A DNA stretch of 39,488 bases, taken from positions 1 to 39,488 of the forward strand of contig CANQPT010000015.1 of assembly GCA_947625805.1 (NCBI GenBank), given 5' to 3'. Position 1 is the first letter of the stretch. Each line of letters opens with the position of its first letter. This DNA is from an uncultured Clostridia bacterium (lineage in GTDB: Bacteria > Bacillota > Clostridia > Oscillospirales > CAG-272). Below, one piece after another: positions 15,995-22,491 of this stretch. The translations under genes were made by a program, and so were the position numbers. The notes beneath the pieces are model-generated. The model was given only the letters and a program-made list of their open reading frames with translations, did not search any database and was not told where the DNA came from.

Positions 15995-16456
15995 ATGCAA
16001 AAAAATGAACTGCAGCGCTTAGTGAATCAATACAGCGCCAAATTGCGGATTACGCCGGTATGGGATGTAAAACTCGAATTTGTTGAAGACCCTGCATGGC
16101 GAAAGACCGGAGACATCAAGATTGACTGCGACGATCGAAAAGCAATTCTTATGTTAAATGCGACAAATCCAAAGCAGGAAAATCTCGAAGAAGTGATCGT
16201 ACATGAACTGATGCACCTGAAAATGTACCCTCTCGACCAAGTGACCGAATCACTCATAATAAATGCATTTGAAGAAGGTACAACTGCACAAAATTTTGCA
16301 TATCAGCAGTTTTTCACCGCACTGGAGCAGACTGTTGAAGAACTTACAAAATGTTTCCTGTTGGAAATCGGAGAAAACCGCAATCTGTCGTTTGGTCGAT
16401 GTGCAAAGGGAAAATCATTTGATGAATTATATAACGGGCTAAAAGCACTAAAATAA
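15995..16456 (+). CDS. Putative zinc metalloprotease-like protein (HELMH motif)
   Basis: The 153-residue protein has the zinc-protease motif HELMH within EEVIVHELMHLKMYPL (about residues 69-84), preceded by a strand KAILMLNAT, as in small SprT/ImmA-like gluzincin folds. A third metal ligand is not obvious; the acidic stretch FEEG, about 15 residues later, is a candidate. The C-terminal half is helical (FFTALEQTVEELTKCFLLEI). An AGAGGAA SD lies seven bases before the ATG. Codon use is AT-richer than neighbouring genes, fitting the insert of about 15.9-17.2 kb. Similar small HExxH proteins are often found on mobile elements. The protein family is not certain and the substrate is unknown. Confidence 0.8.
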   Translation: MQKNELQRLVNQYSAKLRITPVWDVKLEFVEDPAWRKTGDIKIDCDDRKAILMLNATNPKQENLEEVIVHELMHLKMYPLDQVTESLIINAFEEGTTAQNFAYQQFFTALEQTVEELTKCFLLEIGENRNLSFGRCAKGKSFDELYNGLKALK

Positions 16457-16509
16457 ACGCCTGCTTTCATGAGGACGATAAATCGGTATATGATAGAAAG
16501 GAGTCTATG

Positions 16510-17043
16510 ATGGATAGAAAAGTTTTCATATCCGATCGTGATATATCTCTGGCGGAATACTGTCCGTCTATTGATGACAAATCACACTTTTTTTGTTGGC
16601 AAGACGCCGAAACGCAAAAGGGATACAACCATCAAATGACGGATTCATTTGAAGCTTTCTGCAAACGGCCAATACGTTCCCGCCTTTTGGCAGTTATTAT
16701 TCGCAACGAGGATAATGAGCCGTTAGGGATCGTGAGCTTATCACCGGAAGGTTCTCCGCCCGACTTGGCAATCATGCTATACAAACCATACAGGAGAAAG
16801 GGATATGGAACAAAGGCTTTTGCTCTTGCGTGCGCATATTGCTTTGAAGCGTTTAATTTTGAATACCTGTATGCCGGGTGCTATGAAACAAACCTGATCA
16901 GCCGAAAAATGCTGAAAGCCTGCGGCTTTGTTCCACATCCGGACGGTGACAGTCACGAAACTCATTATCTTACCGGAGAGCCCATTACACAGTATGATTT
17001 TGTATTACGTCGAAAAGACCGTAATTCACATCACCAAAGGTAA
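16510..17043 (+). CDS. GNAT-family N-acetyltransferase
   Basis: This is an acetyl-CoA-dependent acetyltransferase of the Acetyltransf_3 (RimJ/RimL-like) type. The acetyl-CoA loop is YRRKGYGTKAFALAC (motif A), followed by the conserved NLISRKMLKACGFVP (motif B, N..S....e..GF). The acceptor could be an amino group on a small molecule or protein. Two ATGs are in tandem; the second, at 16510, is six bases after GGAG and fits better than the first, at three bases. Composition is AT-rich like the preceding gene, and the two probably share one transcript (50-base gap) within the inserted segment. Length (177 residues) is normal. Confidence 0.88.
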   Translation: MDRKVFISDRDISLAEYCPSIDDKSHFFCWQDAETQKGYNHQMTDSFEAFCKRPIRSRLLAVIIRNEDNEPLGIVSLSPEGSPPDLAIMLYKPYRRKGYGTKAFALACAYCFEAFNFEYLYAGCYETNLISRKMLKACGFVPHPDGDSHETHYLTGEPITQYDFVLRRKDRNSHHQR

Positions 17044-17170
17044 AATTCCGTTTGTTGAGCCATTCGGGAACGAAAAGGCGCACTTCTATACATAGTCTCG
17101 TGCGCTCTGCGAGGTTTCCTCTTTAACAGCAGGAAGCCTCCTTCGTCGCTAAAGCAGCTATCTCCGGTGT

Positions 17171-17218
17171 ACTTGCCGAACAGATAGACCCGTTTCGCGT
17201 TTTATCTGTTCGGCAAGT
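17171..17218. other. 16-bp perfect inverted repeat at the edge of the AT-rich insert
   Basis: ACTTGCCGAACAGATA and its complement flank a 16-base loop, ten bases from the first base shared with the degV duplication. Neither side has a good T-tract. The gap 17044-17229 also contains a weaker hairpin (GAGG-TTTCCT...AGGAAG-CCTC, near 17114-17143) and no visible ORF. It could be a terminator-like barrier or the end of a former mobile element. Confidence 0.6.
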
Positions 17219-17229
17219 CTGAAAAAGTC

Positions 17230-18111
17230 TTAAACCTTTCTTCCATCCGCCGAATCATAAAAGACCGCAAGCGTGCCCGGGCCGGCGTGTGCACCCGTGC
17301 ACAGGTCATAATAACGAATCATGAAATTTTCCGCACCCGTGCGTTCGGCGATCATGTCACGCAGGGTTTCGGCGTCCCGCAAGCAGTCGGCGTGCGCGAT
17401 GCCGATCAGCGTATCGGGCGACGCCAGATGCACAGCACAGGAATCGGCAAGGGCGACAAGCGAGTTCATGCGCCCTCTTACCTTGCCGTGCATTTCAAGG
17501 GTGCCGGCATCCGAGCCGTGGAGAAGCGGTTTGATCCCCAGCATTCCGCCCGCGATAGACGCCAGCGCCGAAACACGGCCGCTTTTTCTCAAATAATACA
17601 GGCTGTCTATTGTAAACTCCTGGCGGAAGTTGTATTTGAGCCGGTCGATCTCAGCCACAGTCTGGGAAATGCTGTAACCCGCGTCCCGCAGACGGGCCGC
17701 TTGCATGACCATCATGCCCTCGCCCAACGACGCGGCAAGGGAATCCACCACAAGACAGGTGCGCTCGGGATAACGCTTCAACACCTCCTCGGCGGCAATG
17801 CGCGCCGCCTGCAAGGTACCCGAAATGCCCCCGGCAATGCCGATATACAAAAGGTCTTCGCCACCCGCCAGCACAGCGTCAAAGGCGGAAAGAAATTTGT
17901 CCGCATTGATAAGGGACGTTTTCACGTCCGCTTTGATGCGCAATAATTCGTAAAAACGCTTGGCTTCGGCCTCGGTGTCCTTATCCGGATGAAAGCACAG
18001 AAAATCCTTACCGCCCACGGTAAAGACAAAGGAGATCACGCCGACGTTATACTTGGCGGCGTCTGCCGGGGTCAGGGCGCTGGCAGAGTCGGTCAGAATG
18101 CGAAACGACAC
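17230..18111 (-). CDS. DegV family fatty-acid-binding protein (FakB)
   Basis: DegV/FakB proteins bind a fatty acid and present it to the FakA kinase, giving acyl-phosphate for phospholipid synthesis. The N-terminus VSFRILTDSASALTP has the lipid-binding DSAS motif. The loop IGIAGGISGTLQAA and LVVDSLAASLGEG, plus LRKSGRVSALASIAGGMLGIKPLL, are family blocks. Length is 293 residues. The track's start is 67 codons too early. The GTG at 18111 has AGGAGG seven bases upstream, overlapping the fakA stop, which gives an operon arrangement with a 12-base gap. Its last 37 codons are duplicated 1.5 kb away, next to GH27. Several FakB paralogs usually exist per genome with different chain preferences; that cannot be read here. 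Confidence 0.92.
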   Translation of the reverse strand: MSFRILTDSASALTPADAAKYNVGVISFVFTVGGKDFLCFHPDKDTEAEAKRFYELLRIKADVKTSLINADKFLSAFDAVLAGGEDLLYIGIAGGISGTLQAARIAAEEVLKRYPERTCLVVDSLAASLGEGMMVMQAARLRDAGYSISQTVAEIDRLKYNFRQEFTIDSLYYLRKSGRVSALASIAGGMLGIKPLLHGSDAGTLEMHGKVRGRMNSLVALADSCAVHLASPDTLIGIAHADCLRDAETLRDMIAERTGAENFMIRYYDLCTGAHAGPGTLAVFYDSADGRKV

Positions 18112-18122
18112 GGTGTTTCCTC

Positions 18123-19745
18123 CTACTCGACCGAAATGATATAGTGATAGAGCGGCTGACCGCCCGGAATGCTCACAAGTTCGCAGAGAGGATCCAACTT
18201 GCACCGCAGAATCTGCTCGGCTCTCTGCGCATCTTCTTCGGACACGTCCTCGCCGTAGAACAGGGTCACCATGGACGCATCTCCGATCCGATCGGCAAGG
18301 GCGCCGATACATTCAAAATCATCGTCCGCCACGCAGGCGATCTTGCTCTCGGCAAGGCCGAGCACCGCGCCCGAGGGAATGGTCTGCTCACCGATTACCG
18401 AATCCCGTACGGCGTAGGTCACCGAAAAGGTACGCACTGCCGCTAATGCCTCGGTCATCGCAGTTTGGTTGGTATCCGCATCCGCGCTCTCATCAAAGGC
18501 CATCAGAGCGCTGATGCCTTGGGGCACGCTCTTGGAGGCGATGACCACCACCCGTTTGTCTGTGACCATCTCCTCCGCCTGTTTTGCCGCCATATAGATA
18601 TTTTTGTTGTTGGGAAACAAGAACACGGTTTCGGCGCCTACCTGCCTGATCGCATGCACCAGATCCTCGGTCGAGGGGTTCATGGTCTGGCCGCCAAAGA
18701 CCACGCGGTCCACGCCCAGATCCTCAAAGCAGGCCTTTATCCCCTCTCCCATGCAGACTGCCACCAATCCATAGGGCTTTGCAGGCTCGGTCGGGGTGAT
18801 CTGCTCGACAAGGGTGGTATGCTGATGGCGCATATTCTCTACTTTTACCGTGTACAGCGAACCGTATCTGATGGCCTCGGACAGTACCTTGCCCGGGTTT
18901 TCGGTGTGCACGTGCAGTTTGACCATATCGGCACTCTCGATAAAGACCACGCTGTCGCCCATGCCCATAATGGTTTTATGCAGTTTTCCGCACTTTTCTT
19001 CACCGAAATAGTGGTCGCTCTTGGTCACGATACACTCTGTGCAGTAAGGGTACTTGATATCGCCGGTATCGAAAGCGGAAAAGTCTGCGGCTCCCGGGGC
19101 GGAAACCGTATTCCCGGCATTTGCCTGCACGGGAGTTCCCTCAAGGCTGGCCAGCATTCCCTGCAGAATGGTCACAAAGCCCTGTCCGCCGGAGTCCACC
19201 ACCTGCGCTTGTTTGAGCACGGGGAGCATATCCGGGGTTTTGGCAAGGGTGTCTACGGCCACCGACAAGAGATACCGGAAGAAACCGATCGGATCCTCCC
19301 GATAGGTAGACTCGGCCGTAGCCGTCGCCTGCTCGGCGCAGACGCGCATGACTGTCAGAATCGTGCCCTCCGTGGGGGTCATGACCGCCTTATACGCCTC
19401 CTCGGTACCGCGGGTCATGGCGGCCGCCAGGTCCACTGCGTCCGCCTCTTCCTTGCCCAGCAAACTCTTTGCAAAACCGCGGAAAAAGACCGACAAAATA
19501 ACGCCCGAGTTGCCGCGCGCACCGCGCAACATGATATTGCCGAGTTTGGCCGCACACTCGGACAGCGTGCCGTCAAAGTCTTTCAGTTCGGTCCGGCATT
19601 CGCTCATGGTAAGACACATATTGATACCCGTATCTCCGTCCGGCACCGGAAAGACGTTCAAATTATTGATTTCTTCCTTATGGTTATCCAGCGCGTTGGC
19701 GGCACTGATCGCCATGTCACGGAAAATTCTGCCGTTGATTTTCAT
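18123..19745 (-). CDS. fakA: Fatty acid kinase FakA (DAK1/DegV-linked, YloV family)
   Basis: FakA phosphorylates fatty acids held by FakB in the cytoplasm. The N-terminal DAK2-type nucleotide-binding domain is recognisable in NLNVFPVPDGDTGINMCLTM (metal/ATP-binding DGDTG) and GARGNSGVILS, followed by a middle domain with YCTECIVTKSDHYFGEEKCGKL and a C-terminal DegV-binding domain (VFLFPNNKNIYMAAKQAEEM). The length, 540 residues, is normal. An AGGAGA SD lies six bases before the ATG. It heads the fakA-fakB operon, with its own TTGTAA-17-TAAAAT promoter, downstream of the terminator of a separate small RNA. Confidence 0.93.
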   Translation of the reverse strand: MKINGRIFRDMAISAANALDNHKEEINNLNVFPVPDGDTGINMCLTMSECRTELKDFDGTLSECAAKLGNIMLRGARGNSGVILSVFFRGFAKSLLGKEEADAVDLAAAMTRGTEEAYKAVMTPTEGTILTVMRVCAEQATATAESTYREDPIGFFRYLLSVAVDTLAKTPDMLPVLKQAQVVDSGGQGFVTILQGMLASLEGTPVQANAGNTVSAPGAADFSAFDTGDIKYPYCTECIVTKSDHYFGEEKCGKLHKTIMGMGDSVVFIESADMVKLHVHTENPGKVLSEAIRYGSLYTVKVENMRHQHTTLVEQITPTEPAKPYGLVAVCMGEGIKACFEDLGVDRVVFGGQTMNPSTEDLVHAIRQVGAETVFLFPNNKNIYMAAKQAEEMVTDKRVVVIASKSVPQGISALMAFDESADADTNQTAMTEALAAVRTFSVTYAVRDSVIGEQTIPSGAVLGLAESKIACVADDDFECIGALADRIGDASMVTLFYGEDVSEEDAQRAEQILRCKLDPLCELVSIPGGQPLYHYIISVE

Positions 19746-19816
19746 AGTTCTCTCCTATTCCCCGCGTCTATGCACGCGCAGGTCACAAAGCGGATTTCGC
19801 TTTTATAGTCTTTACT

Positions 19817-19845
19817 ATTTTACTATATTTTCTCCTATTTTACAA
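19817..19845 (-). promoter_or_regulatory. SigA-type promoter of fakA-fakB
   Basis: TTGTAA and TAAAAT are 17 bp apart on the minus strand, in an AT-rich tract between the small-RNA terminator and fakA. The predicted start is about 65 bases before the fakA ATG. Confidence 0.65.
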
Positions 19846-19854
19846 TACATTCCC

Positions 19855-20037
19855 GCAAAAAAGTGAAAGGACATGCACACAGGGGATGTGTATGTCCTTT
19901 CGTCGGCGGTTATTCTTCTGAACCGGGTTGGAAAAAATGAGAAAAAACACCCGGGGTATACGAACCGACCAGCGGCCGTCAGCAGAACAACGGAAAGCGG
20001 TAGCTAATCGCTTTCCCGGCCAACCTGATTGGCCGCA
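19855..20037 (-). ncRNA. Candidate structured non-coding RNA, ~180 nt, own promoter and terminator
   Basis: A consensus promoter begins a minus-strand transcript near 20037. The RNA has a hairpin GGCCAA/TTGGCC, a second hairpin GGAAAGCG/CGCTTTCC, and a 13-bp long-range stem (GUUGUUCUGCUGA with UCAGAAGAAUAAC, one mismatch). That stem encloses CGGCC/GGUCG and CCGGGU/ACCCGG hairpins; the last has a U-rich loop. It ends in a 14-bp terminator and TTTTTT (19857-19901). There is no ORF with an SD inside. I tested it mentally against 6S, SRP, RNase P, tmRNA, T-box and the common riboswitches and found no match. It could be a standalone sRNA, or a leader if transcripts read through to fakA; the separate fakA promoter favours the former. 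Confidence 0.55.
19857..19901 (-). terminator. Intrinsic terminator of the candidate ncRNA
   Basis: GAAAGGACATACAC pairs with its complement (one G-U) around a short loop, and TTTTTT follows one dinucleotide later on the minus strand. Confidence 0.85.
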
Positions 20038-20042
20038 TACTT

Positions 20043-20071
20043 ATCTTACCATTAAAAAAACGGTTTGTCAA
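20043..20071 (-). promoter_or_regulatory. SigA-type promoter of the candidate ncRNA
   Basis: TTGACA and TAAGAT are separated by 17 bp on the minus strand, with no protein-coding start within 290 bases downstream. Confidence 0.8.
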
Positions 20072-20151
20072 CAATTATTGCACGTTATATTTCAAAAAAT
20101 TCTGAATTTTTTTCATAAAATTGCACAGATTGCCCATTTTTGTCGCCCGAC

Positions 20152-20180
20152 TTGACCGAATGTTGAAAATGCGATACAAT
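20152..20180 (+). promoter_or_regulatory. SigA-type promoter of pgeF, starting at its ATG
   Basis: TTGACC and TACAAT are 17 bp apart. The -10 box ends at 20180, so transcription should begin within a base or two of the ATG at 20187. No SD exists in the short space between. Confidence 0.7.
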
Positions 20181-20186
20181 AAGAAT

Positions 20187-20990
20187 ATGAAGACTTATTC
20201 CTGTATAGATGATTTCACGTTTCAAAGCAAAAAGGGCGTCGTGTACGCCGCCTCTCGGTCGATCACGGCAAAGCACGGTTTTTCCACCCGCAAGGGCGGC
20301 GTATCGGCGCTTGCCCACACCGCTTGGCTCAACCTCGCCCTCGGGCGCGGAGACGATGAGGCAACGGTGAAAGAAAACCTTCGCCTGTTCTGTGAGGCGA
20401 TCGGCGCGGACCCCTCCACCGTAGTCAGCGCACATCAGATCCATTCGAGCCGTGTGCTCACGGTAAGCGCGCAGGACGCGGGCACAAGCGATCGTCAGGC
20501 AGACGGATTCGTGACCGCCCAAGCGGGAGTCACGCTGTGTGTCAAGGTTGCCGACTGCGTACCGATTTTGTTCTGCGACAGCACCCACCATGTGATCGGC
20601 GCCTGCCACGCCGGGTGGCGTGGCACCGCCGCCGGAATCGCGCCGGTCACGGTCGGACGTATGCTCTCCTTAGGCGCAGGACGGGAATCGATCCGGGTCG
20701 CCATCGGCGCATGCATCCACCCCTGCTGCTATCAGGTAGGCGAGGATTTCGTGCGTGAGGTGGCCGCCCTGCGGGGCAAGTCCTTCGCACAACGATATAT
20801 CACGGCTAAGAACGGCGGCCTTTGGGCTGATCTTCCCGCCATGAACGTCGCACTGTTGCAGGACGCGGGCATCGCGGAAGAGCAGATCAGCGTTTGCGAC
20901 AGATGCACCTGCTGCCGGCCGGACCTGTTTTTCTCCCATCGGGCCACCGGCGGCCTGCGCGGCACCATGGCCGCCATGATCTGTTTGTGA
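20187..20990 (+). CDS. pgeF: Peptidoglycan editing factor PgeF (YfiH/YlmD, Cu-oxidase_4 family)
   Basis: PgeF-family proteins hydrolyse UDP-MurNAc with misincorporated L-serine and, as YlmD/LACC1-like enzymes, also act on purine nucleosides. Family blocks are HGFSTRKGGVS, the metal-site histidine in SAHQIHSSRV, VKVADCVPILF and CHAGWRGT, and the C-terminal CDRCTCCRPDLFFSHRATGGLRG. Length from ATG 20187 is 267 residues, right for the family. The track's earlier start at 20121 would run through the promoter. The candidate start shows no SD, and the mRNA appears leaderless. It converges on the ECF S-component gene with only five bases between stop codons and no visible terminator. Confidence 0.92.
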   Translation: MKTYSCIDDFTFQSKKGVVYAASRSITAKHGFSTRKGGVSALAHTAWLNLALGRGDDEATVKENLRLFCEAIGADPSTVVSAHQIHSSRVLTVSAQDAGTSDRQADGFVTAQAGVTLCVKVADCVPILFCDSTHHVIGACHAGWRGTAAGIAPVTVGRMLSLGAGRESIRVAIGACIHPCCYQVGEDFVREVAALRGKSFAQRYITAKNGGLWADLPAMNVALLQDAGIAEEQISVCDRCTCCRPDLFFSHRATGGLRGTMAAMICL

Positions 20991-20995
20991 GTCAT

Positions 20996-21511
20996 TCAGC
21001 GGTTCCCGTTTTCCAAGCGCAGCAGTAAATTTGAGAGCGGCAGTACCAGTGTGCAGACGACGGCATTGCTGATGCAGTGGGTAACGTCAAAGGGCAGTCC
21101 GCTCATGATCCACGCGGGAAGCGCACGGAGCGGAAGATGAAAGAGCACCATCTGCGACGGCGCCCACATGGCGCCGAATGCAAGGCCGTGCAGCGCCCCG
21201 ATGACGCAATAAAGCGGCCCTGACAAGCGCGGATCCAGATTTTTCGGCACCGGCATGGCAATCGCCCAAAGCACCGCCCAAATATACAGATAGGGGATCC
21301 ACCAGAGTGAAAAGCCCTGATACAGTCCCTCCAGAAAGACATACACGTAGAGCGGGATCAGCGCCTGTACGCGGTAGACCCGCGTACAGACAATGATAAA
21401 CAGCGCCAGCAGATGAACGTTGGGAAGCCCCTTCATCGCCCATGTGGAGGCAAACATCAGCGAGCCCAGCATGGCAAAGACGATCAGCCTCCGCACAGAC
21501 AAATTTTTCAT
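20996..21511 (-). CDS. ECF transporter S component, probable corrinoid importer subunit (CbrT-like)
   Basis: The 171-residue protein has about six hydrophobic segments (LIVFAMLGSLMFASTWAMKGLPNVHLLALFIIV opens it) in the pattern of energy-coupling-factor substrate-binding S components. The near-N-terminal helix carries the small-residue AMLGSLMFAS stretch expected to contact the EcfT subunit. Its ATG overlaps the stop of the DUF4430 gene by four bases (ATGA), so the two are coupled. The transcript starts behind a cobalamin-type riboswitch, so a cobalamin or precursor substrate is the best inference. The protein itself does not show its ligand. The EcfA and EcfT subunits are not in the window and are probably shared. 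Confidence 0.75.
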   Translation of the reverse strand: MKNLSVRRLIVFAMLGSLMFASTWAMKGLPNVHLLALFIIVCTRVYRVQALIPLYVYVFLEGLYQGFSLWWIPYLYIWAVLWAIAMPVPKNLDPRLSGPLYCVIGALHGLAFGAMWAPSQMVLFHLPLRALPAWIMSGLPFDVTHCISNAVVCTLVLPLSNLLLRLENGNR

Positions 21512-21927
21512 TCCGCCTTGAGTTGGTAGGAAGCGCCGTCCTCAAGGGCAAGCGAATCCGCTCCCACCGTCGCGTATTCGCCGTTTACATACAGCGCCCA
21601 ATATTTGCCGTCGGTTTCGTAGTCGAGGGTTTCTCCGTCCACGGTTTTGATGTAAAGCCCGAATTCGCCCTCATCTCCCGCGATGATACCCTTGTCCTGT
21701 AAATAAGCGCCGAGGGTGACCTCTCCCTCAAAGGTGTAATCGTTGGTTACCTCCGTGCCGTCTGCGTGGGTGATCTTCAAAGTGAAAGAAGCGCTTTGCT
21801 GTTGTTGCTGTGAGAGATCGGTCGGGTTGCTGTTTTCATCGGCCTTTTCCGCCGTGCAGGCGCCGAGCAGTACCACACAGCACAAGAGCAGTGCCGCAAA
21901 TAATCTTGTCCATACTTGATTTTTCAT
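21508..21927 (-). CDS. DUF4430 lipoprotein, probable cobalamin-binding surface protein
   Basis: The signal peptide ends with LLGAC (lipidated cysteine, residue 24). A Gln/Ser-rich linker precedes one DUF4430 domain (residues ~45-139), a fold related to the C-terminal domain of transcobalamin/intrinsic factor. Visible motifs are VTLGAYLQDKGIIAGDEGEFGLYIKTVDGETLDYETDGKYWALYVNGEYA and the closing LEDGASYQLKAE. Such domains cap bound cobalamin in the vertebrate carriers, so a corrinoid-capturing role before hand-off to the S component fits the operon and its riboswitch. CGGAGG precedes the ATG. The binding claim is inference from fold and context. Confidence 0.85.
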   Translation of the reverse strand: MKNQVWTRLFAALLLCCVVLLGACTAEKADENSNPTDLSQQQQQSASFTLKITHADGTEVTNDYTFEGEVTLGAYLQDKGIIAGDEGEFGLYIKTVDGETLDYETDGKYWALYVNGEYATVGADSLALEDGASYQLKAE

Positions 21928-22030
21928 AATAATCCTCCGAAAATTTGTTGTTTTCCGCGCGTATCGGGCATCTGCGGCTTTGACCGTTTTCCTCCTTCCC
22001 TATCGTGTTCGCTTTCAACTTGTCTTGCCA

Positions 22031-22059
22031 AAAACAAAAACCCTTCCGAATGACGGAAG
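22031..22059 (-). terminator. Attenuator terminator downstream of the riboswitch
   Basis: CTTCCG-loop-CGGAAG is followed by GGTTTTTGTTTTT on the minus strand, between the aptamer and the DUF4430 gene. It is placed to end transcription when the riboswitch is in its OFF state. Confidence 0.8.
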
Positions 22060-22130
22060 AGCGGCGATATCTACACAGAAACGGGGAAGATACCAACCAC
22101 ACGCTTGGCGCCATAACTGTGTGAAAGCTG

Positions 22131-22334
22131 AAAATACGGCGGGTTCTGACTTATGATCATACGGCGCACAAAGCCGCAAGAGTACCACCCTTCGGATACT
22201 CCCAATATGTCAAATACAGGAATGGCGGTTGTTCCGGATTCGAACCGGATCCCTTTTGGGAAACGATGATTCAAGCGATACATTGGACCATTACTTCCTC
22301 TTTACTCAGTGTACAACTTTTCAAACCGTATTTT
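22131..22334 (-). promoter_or_regulatory. Cobalamin riboswitch aptamer (divergent member)
   Basis: The minus-strand transcript is closed by a perfect 9-bp P1 (AAAATACGG with CCGTATTTT), 204 bases end to end, typical for the class. Inside, the order of conserved blocks matches: a GGTCC near the 5' side, AAAAGGGATCCGGTTCGAATCCGG (consensus AAaaGGGAAnnCGGUGnaAAUCCG), CAACCGCC...CCTGTA (consensus CaGCCCCCGCnaCUGUA) and AAGTCAGAACCCGCC (B12 box aGyCaGgAgACCkGCC). Two consensus positions differ (GGTT for GGTG, and a shortened B12 box). The tRNA T-loop-like TTCGAATCC is explained by this motif. It controls the DUF4430/ECF operon by the terminator just downstream. Confidence 0.75.
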
Positions 22335-22383
22335 ATCAATATTCTTTTGTAATTGCTCACCGCTTTGCGGTACGCGCAGTTAG

Positions 22384-22412
22384 ATTATATCTTTTTTTGC
22401 AGATTTTGTCAA
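22384..22412 (-). promoter_or_regulatory. Consensus SigA promoter of the riboswitch-DUF4430-ECF operon
   Basis: Perfect TTGACA and TATAAT hexamers are 17 bp apart on the minus strand, with the start about 43 bases before the aptamer P1. Confidence 0.88.
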
Positions 22413-22430
22413 TCGCCGTCCGAAAAAAGA

Positions 22431-22459
22431 TTGGAAAAACGGTTATTTTATGATACAAT
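22431..22459 (+). promoter_or_regulatory. SigA-type promoter of the CotH/SLH gene
   Basis: TTGGAA and TACAAT are 17 bp apart on the plus strand, about 26 bases before the ATG at 22492, divergent from the riboswitch promoter. Confidence 0.72.
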
Positions 22460-22491
22460 AAAGATATCAAACACAGGGAGGCTTATGCAAC

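Noticed and set aside
18465-19808. 447-codon ORF antisense to fakA
   Set aside because: A shadow frame of the clear FakA coding sequence, with His/Gly/Arg-heavy composition and no SD.
19928-20155. 75-codon plus-strand ORF
   Set aside because: It overlaps the promoter and hairpins of the candidate ncRNA; no SD, and its composition is unlike coding sequence.
22071-22283. 70-codon minus-strand ORF inside the riboswitch
   Set aside because: It lies wholly within the structured aptamer and has no SD.
22213-22310. tRNA-Ser-like sequence (TTCGAATCC loop, possible CTTGAA anticodon loop, long variable arm)
   Set aside because: The anticodon and acceptor stems do not pair. The same bases fit the core of a cobalamin riboswitch, with a perfect P1 and a downstream terminator.
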